Of a DNA stretch of 64,000 bases, positions 56,316 to 64,000 are shown piece by piece; within the stretch, counting starts at the first letter, position 1, and each line of letters opens with the position of its first letter. This stretch comes from Vibrio sp. Of7-15. GTDB taxonomy: Bacteria > Pseudomonadota > Gammaproteobacteria > Enterobacterales > Vibrionaceae. Both the position numbers and the translations under genes were made by a program. The stretch is taken from the NCBI RefSeq assembly GCF_022347565.1, contig NZ_JAKRGH010000033.1:16293-80292 (forward strand). Direction: 5' to 3'. Under the pieces are notes generated by a model, which made no database searches, had not been told where the DNA came from, and was given only the letters and a program-made list of their open reading frames with translations.

Positions 56316-57305
56316 ATGAGTATTTTATCGATTGAGAACATGAATGTTCGCTTTAACACCCCAGATGGTGTCGTCCAAGCCGTATCGGACCTGTCTTACA
56401 GCATTAAGAAAGGCGAAACCTTAGGCATTGTTGGCGAATCGGGCTCTGGGAAAAGCCAATCTGTGTTTGCGCTAATGGGGTTAACCGCTGATAACGGAAT
56501 CGTATCTGGCACGGCTAATTTTCACGGTGAAAACCTGCTGACCATGTCGAAAAAGCAGCTTAATCACATTCGGGCTGAAAAGATAGGCATGATATTTCAG
56601 GACCCCATGACCTCGCTTAACCCCTTCATGAAAATAGGTAAGCAGCTGGCGGAAGTGTTGATGATTCACAAGAGCATGAGCAGAGCCGAAGCCGATCAAC
56701 AAGCGATTCGTATGCTCGATGCGGTACGCATTCCTTCTGCTGCCACTCGGATGAATCAATACCCTCACGAGTTATCCGGCGGAATGCGCCAACGCGTCAT
56801 GATTGCAATGGCTTTACTGTGTCGCCCAGAACTCTTGATTGCCGACGAGCCAACCACAGCATTAGATGTCACCGTACAGGCGCAAATTCTTGCATTGCTG
56901 CGTGAACTGCAAGCCGAGTTTGATACCGCTATTTTACTGATCACCCATGATATGGGCGTGGTAGCGGAAAGCTGCGATCGCGTATTAGTCATGTATGGCG
57001 GAAGAAAAATGGAGCAAGCCGATACGGACAGTCTATTTGCTAACCCTGCTCACCCCTACACCCGAGGATTACTACAAGCCATTCCGTCAATCACTGAAGA
57101 CATGGACAGGCTTCCTACTATTCCGGGTAACCCACCAAGTGCGCTAGTTGATAGAAAAGGCTGTCCTTTCCGTGAACGTTGCAGCGAATACCGCGCCGAA
57201 TGCAGCGCTGTGATGCCGCCGTTTAAGTCGATATCTCACTCTCAGGCCCTTGCCTGCCATGTTAATCAAACCGAAACCGTGACTCCGATCAGTCGCAGCG
57301 CATAG
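56316..57305 (+). CDS. oppD: Oligopeptide ABC transporter ATPase (OppD-like)
   Basis: A 329-aa ATPase. Walker [10 protein letters not shown] near residue 43, Q-loop in [12 protein letters not shown], signature LSGGMRQRV near residue 153, Walker [13 protein letters not shown] and the H-loop THDMG are all present. The C-terminal C-x(n)-C region ([15 protein letters not shown]) is the iron-sulphur cluster-type motif seen in OppD/DppD. It powers the importer together with OppF. Confidence 0.9.
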   Translation: MSILSIENMNVRFNTPDGVVQAVSDLSYSIKKGETLGIVGESGSGKSQSVFALMGLTADNGIVSGTANFHGENLLTMSKKQLNHIRAEKIGMIFQDPMTSLNPFMKIGKQLAEVLMIHKSMSRAEADQQAIRMLDAVRIPSAATRMNQYPHELSGGMRQRVMIAMALLCRPELLIADEPTTALDVTVQAQILALLRELQAEFDTAILLITHDMGVVAESCDRVLVMYGGRKMEQADTDSLFANPAHPYTRGLLQAIPSITEDMDRLPTIPGNPPSALVDRKGCPFRERCSEYRAECSAVMPPFKSISHSQALACHVNQTETVTPISRSA

Positions 57306-57314
57306 GAGCCAAAA

Positions 57315-58337
57315 ATGAATAATCAACAAAACCAAAACTCACCGCTAGGCGATCCTGAAATACTGCTTTCCGCGCAAGGATTAAAGGTACATTTCGCCAT
57401 CAATAAACACATACTGCCAAGCAAACGTAAGGTGGTAAAAGCCGTCGATGGCATAGATTTGACGGTTTACCGAGGTGAAACTCTTGGCATTGTTGGGGAG
57501 TCCGGCTGTGGCAAGTCCACCCTCGCCCGCGCTTTATTACGCCTAATTGAGCCCACTGATGGCAATCTCATTTGGCAGGAAGAAGACATGCGAGCTTTCA
57601 GCAAACATGAACTGGCCAGTCGGCGACGTGAGTTTCAAATGATCTTTCAAGATCCTTCAGCCAGCTTAAACCCACGTTTAACCATTGCCGAATGCATAGC
57701 CGAGCCGTTACGTACTCATGAGCCTTACTTAACCCGTAAAGAAACAGAGCAACGGGTAATGCAAATGATGGACAAAGTGGGATTACTAGCTAGCCAACGT
57801 AACCGCTACCCGCATGAGTTTTCGGGCGGGCAATGTCAGCGTGTTGGCATTGCACGAGCGTTAATTCTAAAACCAGATTTGGTCGTCTGCGATGAACCTG
57901 TTAGCGCCTTAGACGTATCGATTCAAGCTCAAGTGATTAATCTGCTGGACGATCTCAAGCAAGAAATGGGCTTAACCTTAGTGATGATCGCCCACGACCT
58001 CAGTGTCGTCCGTCATATTAGTGACCGAGTGATGGTAATGTATCTAGGGAAACCGATGGAACTTGGCGTCTACAACCAAGTATTTGATAACGCTCAGCAT
58101 CCTTATACCCAAGCACTGCTTTCTGCCGTGCCTATTGCTAATCCTACCCAAGCAAGAAACCGAGAGATTCAATTATTGCCCGGCGATCTACCCTCGCCGC
58201 TCAACCCACCAAGCGGCTGCGTATTTCGCACGCGTTGCCCAAAATCAAGTGAGATCTGCGCAAACCAACCACCAACACGAAGTGGCAATCTAAACCACCA
58301 AATATTTTGTTCCCATCATCAATTAGGAAGCCTATAA
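57315..58337 (+). CDS. oppF: Oligopeptide ABC transporter ATPase (OppF-like)
   Basis: A 340-aa ATPase with Walker [10 protein letters not shown], signature [10 protein letters not shown], Walker [13 protein letters not shown] and H-loop AHDLS. The C-terminal [17 protein letters not shown] carries the Cys motif of the family. It follows oppD at 9 bp, and its stop TAA at 58335-58337 directly abuts the aminopeptidase ATG at 58338, which ties peptide import to peptide breakdown. Confidence 0.9.
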   Translation: MNNQQNQNSPLGDPEILLSAQGLKVHFAINKHILPSKRKVVKAVDGIDLTVYRGETLGIVGESGCGKSTLARALLRLIEPTDGNLIWQEEDMRAFSKHELASRRREFQMIFQDPSASLNPRLTIAECIAEPLRTHEPYLTRKETEQRVMQMMDKVGLLASQRNRYPHEFSGGQCQRVGIARALILKPDLVVCDEPVSALDVSIQAQVINLLDDLKQEMGLTLVMIAHDLSVVRHISDRVMVMYLGKPMELGVYNQVFDNAQHPYTQALLSAVPIANPTQARNREIQLLPGDLPSPLNPPSGCVFRTRCPKSSEICANQPPTRSGNLNHQIFCSHHQLGSL

Positions 58338-60131
58338 ATGAGCAATAACACTGTCGCTGAACGTTTATCAGCATTACGTAAAGGGATGAATACACAACAA
58401 TTCGATGCCTATATCGTCACCAACCATGATCCTCATAGCAGCGAATATTCCGTCTCTCACTGGCTTGCACGTCAATGGATTTCTGGTTTCACGGGATCAG
58501 CGGGCACTGCGGTGGTTACCCATGATGGCGGCGGGCTATGGACGGACGGTCGCTACTACATTCAAGCCGAAGAACAATTGCAAGGCTCTGGGCTCGATCT
58601 GTTTAAAGCCAAATTGGCCGAAACGCCCACCATTCCACAATGGCTCGCCGCCACACTGCCAAACCGAGCGCGCGTTGGTGTCGATGGTCGTAGCATTAAT
58701 CAAGAGTTTTATTTAGAACTGCAAACGGCTTTTTCTGACAAAGGAATAGAGATTGTTTTAGAGCACGATCTCATTTCACCCATTTGGCATGACCGCCCAG
58801 CTCGTCCTAATGCAAAAGTCTTTAATCATGATCTTAAATACGCCGGAATAAGTACCAGTGAAAAGGTACAGAAGCTACGCGAATACTTAAATGAGCAACA
58901 AGCCCAAGCCTTACTTGTCTCTACCCTTGATGACGTGATGTGGACACTCAATATTCGAGGCGGCGATACAGATTATTGCCCGGTCAGCGAAGCGTATTTG
59001 TTAGTCAGCCAAGACAGTTGCCGACTCTTTATTGATAACGCGAAACTGGATACTGAGGTCATCCAAGAGCTATTAAAACATGGCGTAAATCTTCATCAGT
59101 ATGATCTGGTGACGGCCGCTCTTAATCTGTTAGAAGGCCAAAGCCAAATCATATACAACGCCAGAAGTACCGACAGCTTGTTAATAAATCGAATAAAATC
59201 AGAGTTAGCCCTGATTGATTTACCTTGTGTGATCACTCAGCTAAAAGCATGTAAAAGCGCAATTGAGCTCTCTAACATGAAAGAAACCCTACGCCGTGAT
59301 GGTGTAGCGATGGTGAAGTTTATGCATTGGCTACAGCAACAAGTGCCAAGCGGTCAAGTCACAGAACTGTCAGCAGAAGCGTGCTTAATGGGTTTGCGAC
59401 AACAGCAACCAGGCTACATCAGCGATAGTTTCCGAACCATTGCAGGGTTTGGCAAGCACGGCGCTAAAATGCACTACGCAGCCAATGAGAATAGCAGTGT
59501 CAGCATAAATGAAAGTGAGTTCTTCTTAGTCGATTCTGGCGGCCAGTTTCTAGGTGGAACCACCGACATTACACGTACTTTCCACTTTGGTAATCCAAGT
59601 GATAAAGAGCGCCGAGACTACACATTGGTACTCAAAGCCGTAATTAGGCTCACTCAAAGTCGCTTCTTAAAAGGGGCAACAGGCGCTAACCTCGATATCC
59701 TAGCACGCGGCGTACTGTGGCAATATGGCATCGATTACAAATGCGGAACAGGCCACGGTGTAGGCATGTGCTTAAACGTCCATGAAGGCCCACAGAACTT
59801 CTCACAAAATCCTGCTGAAGTCGCATTAGAACCCGGAATGGTGATCACCAACGAACCCGGAGTCTATCGTGAAGGTGAATATGGCATCCGTATCGAAAAC
59901 ATCATGCAGGTGGTTGAAATTGAGGAAAATGAGTTTGGCACGTTCTACGGGTTTGAGACTATAACGCTAGCACCAATCGCAACTAATATACTCAATATTG
60001 AAATGCTCACAAACGATGAAATCGACTGGCTCAACAACTACCACCAGCAATGCATGAATTTATTGGCTGATGGGCTATCACCGCAAGAAATCGCTTGGCT
60101 CAAACAAGCCACTCAACCTATTTCTGCCTAA
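58338..60131 (+). CDS. Xaa-Pro aminopeptidase (M24B)
   Basis: A 597-aa aminopeptidase P of the large, three-domain type (two creatinase-like N domains, then the pita-bread catalytic domain), which is eukaryotic-like in length. The metal ligands are visible: LVDSGGQFLGGTTDITRTF (two Asp), GTGHGVGMCLNVHEGP (His), NEPGVY (Glu) and YGIRIENIM (Glu). It releases the N-terminal residue ahead of proline or hydroxyproline, which fits collagen peptides with the Gly-Pro-Hyp pattern. It is the last gene of the importer operon, directly abutting oppF. Confidence 0.9.
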   Translation: MSNNTVAERLSALRKGMNTQQFDAYIVTNHDPHSSEYSVSHWLARQWISGFTGSAGTAVVTHDGGGLWTDGRYYIQAEEQLQGSGLDLFKAKLAETPTIPQWLAATLPNRARVGVDGRSINQEFYLELQTAFSDKGIEIVLEHDLISPIWHDRPARPNAKVFNHDLKYAGISTSEKVQKLREYLNEQQAQALLVSTLDDVMWTLNIRGGDTDYCPVSEAYLLVSQDSCRLFIDNAKLDTEVIQELLKHGVNLHQYDLVTAALNLLEGQSQIIYNARSTDSLLINRIKSELALIDLPCVITQLKACKSAIELSNMKETLRRDGVAMVKFMHWLQQQVPSGQVTELSAEACLMGLRQQQPGYISDSFRTIAGFGKHGAKMHYAANENSSVSINESEFFLVDSGGQFLGGTTDITRTFHFGNPSDKERRDYTLVLKAVIRLTQSRFLKGATGANLDILARGVLWQYGIDYKCGTGHGVGMCLNVHEGPQNFSQNPAEVALEPGMVITNEPGVYREGEYGIRIENIMQVVEIEENEFGTFYGFETITLAPIATNILNIEMLTNDEIDWLNNYHQQCMNLLADGLSPQEIAWLKQATQPISA

Positions 60132-60161
60132 CGTTTTCCTATCGTTGCATGTGTCACCTTT

Positions 60162-60186
60162 GCCAGTGTTCGCGCTGGCTTTTTTC
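60162..60186 (+). terminator. Rho-independent terminator of the importer operon
   Basis: GCCAG (60162-60166) pairs with CTGGC (60175-60179) around TGTTCGCG, followed by TTTTTTC. It lies 30 bp after the aminopeptidase stop. Confidence 0.75.
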
Positions 60187-60227
60187 ACCCTAAGGCACTT
60201 CCCCCTATAAAGAAAATCGAGCCGCAG

Positions 60228-60941
60228 TTATGGCAAATATGGTTTGCAGACAGCTGTCAGCTCTGAAGGGTTTCGAATGATAAAATCAGGCTGAAAGCCC
60301 AATTTCTCAGGCACTGCGCCACTGTAAGCGGCTGCGACAGAAATGACACAAGAGCTGTAGCCGAGTTCACATTGCAAGTTGCGGGCAAACTGTACATCGG
60401 CTTCGTGGTCACCAATATACATGATCGTTTTGTTTTCTGGGTTATCAAACAATTGCTCTAAGCAAATGATCCCGCCCTCTGGCGATGGCTTCTGACCATT
60501 GCGGGAGACATCGTCGTAACCAACGACGGCTTTAAAATAAGAATCAACCTGAGCCCGAGATAAGACATTAACGATATTTTTTGAAGAGTTTTGAGAACAA
60601 ATACCATGAGGAACCGAAGATAGAGCACGAACCATATCAGCCACCCCAGCAAACAATTGAACCGGAGTCGTATTGTTCAACTGGTGCTCTGCCCATAGCC
60701 CTCCAGCCATCAACATTTCACGCTCTGTCATGCCATAATAATGCACATAAAGCTCTTGCCAGTTTTTCGCAGCGTGGTTGGCTTCATGATAGGCCATTTC
60801 ACTTTGTAAGTAGTGAGGAAGATTATCCCCGGTTAAGTGAGGGGCAACAATAGCTAAAATATTCTTTGTAATATCGATGTTTTTAGGCACCGAATTGACA
60901 ATAGTTCCATCATAATCCCATAAAATACCCTCTAACTTCAT
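60228..60941 (-). CDS. HAD-superfamily phosphatase
   Basis: A 237-aa HAD hydrolase (beta-phosphoglucomutase/phosphoglycolate phosphatase type). Motif I is LWDYDGTIVNS (D-x-D-G-T), motif II is the Ser in GICSQNSSK, motif III the Lys in NGQKPSPEGG, and motif IV YIGDHEADVQFA. The alpha-helical C1 cap lies in between. The substrate is unknown. It is convergent to the importer operon and likely independent of it. The start chosen is ATG 60941 (GAGAATC upstream) rather than 60953. Confidence 0.8.
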   Translation of the reverse strand: MKLEGILWDYDGTIVNSVPKNIDITKNILAIVAPHLTGDNLPHYLQSEMAYHEANHAAKNWQELYVHYYGMTEREMLMAGGLWAEHQLNNTTPVQLFAGVADMVRALSSVPHGICSQNSSKNIVNVLSRAQVDSYFKAVVGYDDVSRNGQKPSPEGGIICLEQLFDNPENKTIMYIGDHEADVQFARNLQCELGYSSCVISVAAAYSGAVPEKLGFQPDFIIRNPSELTAVCKPYLP

Positions 60942-61086
60942 TATGATTCTCATGCCTTGGCTAAAGCCAAAAAATATATAAGATTATTTCACTGGAATCA
61001 CGCTTTGGGTGTGTACACACAGAAACAATGCGTTGACGATGTAATAATCATCACCTCAAAAATCACAGCTGAGGACGTTTAATTTA

Positions 61087-61932
61087 ATGAGAGTTACTGC
61101 ACTGGTCGACAATAAAAAACTGCCTAATCGGCCCGATCTGAAAGCGGAAAAAGGGCTTTCTTATCATATTACTACAGACAACCACACTCTCTTATTTGAT
61201 GTAGGAGGCGGCCATGTATTTTATGACAATGCAAACGCCATGGGGATAGAGATAAGCGATGTTGATGCTGCCATTATTTCTCACCGGCACCATGATCACG
61301 CCAACGGTTTACCTTGTTTTTTCCAACACAACCAAAAAGCCAAGCTCTACCTTCGTGACTGTGGGCAAGAGACGTACTCTTTTCATTTTCTTTCTCTCAA
61401 ACTGAATGTAGGAATGGATATTTCCGTACTTAAAGACAACCAAAAGCGATTATCTTACATCAAGGAAACAACAGAAATATTACCCAATATCTTTCTAGTC
61501 CTTAATCAAAGTACAGCCTACCCACGCCCATTGGGTAACAAATATTTATATTCAAAATCATTAAATACTAGTAATAAAGATGCCTTCAATCATGAACTCT
61601 TTATGGTCATCAAAGAACACGACGGCATTGTGATTTTCACAGGCTGCGCGCATGCTGGTGTTCTCAATATGATTGAAACAGCCTACTCTTTATTCCCAAA
61701 TGAAAAAATAAAAGGCGTGGTAGGAGGTTTTCACTTAGTGGGACTGCCACTATTCAACACACTGGGTGGGAATCATACCGACATTACACTGATAGCAGAA
61801 ACATTAAAACAGTACCCTATTACTAAAATGTACACTGGCCACTGCACGGGAACCAAAGCCTATAAAATACTAAAAACAGTTCTGCACGATAAAATTAATT
61901 ACTTTCCCACCGGAAGCTCAGTAACCATATAG
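61087..61932 (+). CDS. MBL-fold metallohydrolase
   Basis: A 281-aa metallo-beta-lactamase fold protein. The metal site HRHHDHANG (H-x-H-x-D-H) lies near residue 62, with TGCAHAGVLNM and the C-terminal GGFHLVG providing further His ligands. Sequence style matches the '7,8-dihydropterin-6-methyl-4-(beta-ribofuranosyl)aminobenzene-5-phosphate synthase'-like group (COG1237), whose role outside methanogens is unclear. It is cytoplasmic, with AGGACG upstream of the ATG. Convergent with the AraC gene. Confidence 0.8.
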   Translation: MRVTALVDNKKLPNRPDLKAEKGLSYHITTDNHTLLFDVGGGHVFYDNANAMGIEISDVDAAIISHRHHDHANGLPCFFQHNQKAKLYLRDCGQETYSFHFLSLKLNVGMDISVLKDNQKRLSYIKETTEILPNIFLVLNQSTAYPRPLGNKYLYSKSLNTSNKDAFNHELFMVIKEHDGIVIFTGCAHAGVLNMIETAYSLFPNEKIKGVVGGFHLVGLPLFNTLGGNHTDITLIAETLKQYPITKMYTGHCTGTKAYKILKTVLHDKINYFPTGSSVTI

Positions 61933-61952
61933 CTATTTTCAAGTCTTTAAAA

Positions 61953-62933
61953 TCAGCAACGGCCTCTTTTTCTTGCTTGCCCGGGGCTAATACCCATGAT
62001 TTTTTTAAATGCCTTACTGAATGAAGCTTCCGATTTATAACCCACTTGCTCCGCAATACTCAACATAGATTGGTTGCTTTCCATTAACAGCTCATGGGCA
62101 ATATGCATTCGCCACTGGCTTAAATAGGCCATTGGCGTCATCCCAACGACTTCTTTGAAATGATGAGAGAAAGCCGTTCGAGACATTGATACCGCTCGCC
62201 CTAATGTTTCCACATCCCAACTCTGAGATTGCTGTTGATGGATCAGGCTAAGCACTCGACTCAGGCGATCATCGGCCAGCGCTTGAAAATACCCACTTGG
62301 GCTTTTCAGTTTATTAATATGCCAACGTAACAACTGAATAACGAGCACTTCCGTCAGGCGATCCACCATAACTTCACTGCCAGGTTGATGGGTACGAGAT
62401 TCATAAGCAAGAATTTTGACTACATTGTTTAACCAAGCTAGCTGAGGCTCTAAGTCAGACTTAATGTGTAAGGTAGCAGGTATATCTCGTAATAAAGGCA
62501 ACTGAACGTGTTTTTTATACTGAAAATACCCACAAAGTAAGGTCACCACACTCTCACCATGAGTAAATGGGTTCGTATTTTGTCTGATCATCTTCAACAC
62601 TTCATTACCCGGAGTTAACCGACTGTCAGGCTGCTCACTAATTTGATGCGGCAAACCCGTAGGGAAAGCAATGATGTCTCCTGCCGACAATAAGATAGAT
62701 TTGCGTTCATCAGGTAAGGTCAACCATGCGCTGCCACGGATAACGGCATGAAAAATACCACATTCAGCTTTGGGTTCATTAATGCCCCAAGGTGAAGAAA
62801 ACTCAACGCAATAATAGCTACTGGCATACAGCCGTAGGGCACGTAAAACATCAGACAAGACATCCATATATGGCTCTTCGGCTCTGCTTGGATCCTTGGC
62901 GTCAGTAGTGCGCCAAAAAGGATGATTGGACAT
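61953..62933 (-). CDS. AraC family regulator with cupin domain
   Basis: A 326-aa regulator. The N-terminal cupin (GIFHAVIRGSAWLTLPDERKSILLSAGDIIAFPTGLPHQI) is of the AraC 'cupin_6' kind, and the C-terminal two HTHs are clear (WDVETLGRAVSMSRTAFSHHFKEVVGMTPMAYLSQWRM and SMLSIAEQVGYKSEASFSKAFKKIMGISPGQARKRG). It is divergent from the DUF4331 gene with about 215 bp between and may control it. ATG 62933 is behind AGGAGCGACAGC. Confidence 0.9.
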   Translation of the reverse strand: MSNHPFWRTTDAKDPSRAEEPYMDVLSDVLRALRLYASSYYCVEFSSPWGINEPKAECGIFHAVIRGSAWLTLPDERKSILLSAGDIIAFPTGLPHQISEQPDSRLTPGNEVLKMIRQNTNPFTHGESVVTLLCGYFQYKKHVQLPLLRDIPATLHIKSDLEPQLAWLNNVVKILAYESRTHQPGSEVMVDRLTEVLVIQLLRWHINKLKSPSGYFQALADDRLSRVLSLIHQQQSQSWDVETLGRAVSMSRTAFSHHFKEVVGMTPMAYLSQWRMHIAHELLMESNQSMLSIAEQVGYKSEASFSKAFKKIMGISPGQARKRGRC

Positions 62934-63149
62934 GCTGTCGCTCCTATTCCGATAGTAAGCAGCATCAAAATGTACGATTCGACATAAAAGATGGCCTACT
63001 CATCATGGCTAACGCGGAAAAAGCATTGATACTCTATTTTACACTATCTAACGGTTTCCAAAGCGGTAAGGAGGCAACAGCGATGATCTGGAATATACAA
63101 TAAAACATCATTCGTTAATATAACATTACCGCCATATGAGGCACTCAAC

Positions 63150-63722
63150 ATGTCTACTTACATGAAACAATTAAATATTTTAACCCTAACCAGTCTGCTT
63201 ATATTATTGATTGGCATTCTATCTCAACCGACACCTGTCTTTGCCAGTCACCACTTTGAAAGTAAACTTGCCACAACCTACCCCCAATTCGATTTAACAG
63301 ATATGTTTGTATTTGAATCTGAGCGGCGTGGCTATACCACTTTTATGATGAACATCAACCCAACCACGGGAAAAGACGGCAACGCGGCTTTTGGTGAGAA
63401 TGGCGTATATAGCTTTCACATCGCAAATAACAAACAGTTCAACGGTGATGGGCTCACCATTACCGCCTATCTGAATAACGGTAAATTAATTTTTGGTCTA
63501 GCTGAAGGCGCTAACCAAGCTATAGGAACAAAAGGGCAACGTATAGGGCAAGCCGAAGTAGGAACCGAAGTGACATTCGACAACGGGATACGTGTGTGGT
63601 CTGGTGCTGCGCGTGACACCTTTGTCGGAAACTCGGAAGGGATCATTGGGTTTATGACCAAACTGCTTGCAGAAGGTACATTCGACGTTTCCACTTTTAA
63701 TAAAGGGGGTAGATCTATTTAG
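63150..63722 (+). pseudogene. DUF4331 protein, truncated at the 3' end
   Basis: The N-terminal 190 residues carry a signal peptide (SLLILLIGILSQPTPVFA) and a DUF4331-type start, HHFESKLATTYPQFDLTDMFVFE, with MNINPTTGKDG and GTEVTFDNGIRVWSGAARDTF further on. The family is usually considerably longer. The frame ends in a short unrelated tail (NKGGRSI-stop) where IS982-like DNA begins, so the gene was probably cut by insertion of the element. Expected location is the periplasm; function is unknown. Confidence 0.7.
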
Positions 63723-63734
63723 CCTAAGATCGGT

Positions 63735-64000
63735 TTAAGCCATTGTCATTAGGCTTGCTTTTTCAACAGGCGTAATATTCAACGATGGCTTTTCTAGCTT
63801 TAAACAGTAAGCGATCAAGCCACCAAGTAGATTTAGCATGAACCCATGCAGATTTCGATGGCACGAGTGCTCTATCTGAGAGATATTCTTTAACTGATCG
63901 CTAATTGTCTCAATTATAAAGCGCTTCGAGAGCATAGCTCTATCCCATGCTGCAAGCTGCTTAGGCTTCATATTCTTACGCTGAGTCGTAATTAGGGTTA
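63735..64000 (-). mobile_element. IS982-like insertion sequence, transposase C-terminus (partial)
   Basis: On the minus strand an open frame runs off the right edge of the window and ends at 63735. It contains SKRFIIETISDQLKNISQIEHSCHRNLHGFMLNLLGGLIAYC, the C-terminal signature of IS982 family DDE transposases. The element's 3' end should lie within 63700-63735, inside or just after the DUF4331 frame. The catalytic residues lie outside the window, so activity cannot be judged. Confidence 0.8.

Overview
The window looks like chromosomal DNA of a marine gammaproteobacterium, most likely a Vibrio or close relative. The signs are moderate-to-low GC, an NsrR-type operator in front of an alternative oxidase, an M9 collagenase, an Aeromonas/Vibrio-type S8 protease with its dedicated chaperone, a DUF2799 lipoprotein, and IS982-type transposase sequence at the right edge. 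I see no rRNA, tRNA, CRISPR array, phage module or plasmid replication gene.

Layout. (1) 0-16 kb: mostly small, separately transcribed, plus-strand accessory genes (deaminase-like, DUF1826 behind a Zur operator, leucine-rich repeat, GNAT, SDR, lone receiver domain, several unknowns). They are interrupted by a mesX-mesD folate-independent methionine synthase pair and a TauE/SafE exporter. (2) 15.5-24.4 kb: minus-strand genes for envelope and secreted products: a MepA-like endopeptidase, a YidD variant, an APH-like kinase, a lipoprotein, the S8 protease with chaperone, a leukocidin-like putative pore-forming toxin with a small secreted partner, and a LysR regulator. (3) 24.7-25.8 kb: aox plus a DUF1971 gene behind two NsrR-like operators. 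(4) 26.4-31.2 kb: an AT-rich, tightly coupled operon that matches Bacillus ntdABC (kanosamine synthesis) in gene families and order, ending with a SemiSWEET transporter, followed by a separate GT2 glycosyltransferase. (5) 31.4-40.7 kb: a chemoreceptor, a YjiH-type transporter, a MORN protein, a PP2C phosphatase, an M9 collagenase and a DUF2799 lipoprotein. (6) 41-44.4 kb: a secreted, toxin-like locus in which one long reading frame is split by a single in-frame amber codon. (7) 44.5-60.1 kb: a complete hydroxyproline-peptide utilisation locus. (8) 60.2-64 kb: a HAD phosphatase, an MBL-fold hydrolase, an AraC regulator, and a DUF4331 gene cut short next to an IS982-like element that runs off the window.

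How the genes fit together. Collagenase (37.0-39.5 kb), oligopeptide ABC importer (52.7-58.3 kb), Xaa-Pro aminopeptidase (58.3-60.1 kb) and the four-step trans-4-hydroxy-L-proline pathway (epimerase, D-hydroxyproline oxidoreductase, deaminase, 2-oxoglutarate-semialdehyde dehydrogenase) form a route from collagen to 2-oxoglutarate. Five near-identical copies of TTTTATACAATATAC sit in front of the five transcription units of the hydroxyproline locus, including the FCD-type GntR gene itself, and are probably its operators. The most novel system is the ntdABC-like operon with its SemiSWEET gene, a predicted kanosamine pathway in a Vibrio-like genome. The split toxin-like locus at 41-44 kb is the second most interesting region.
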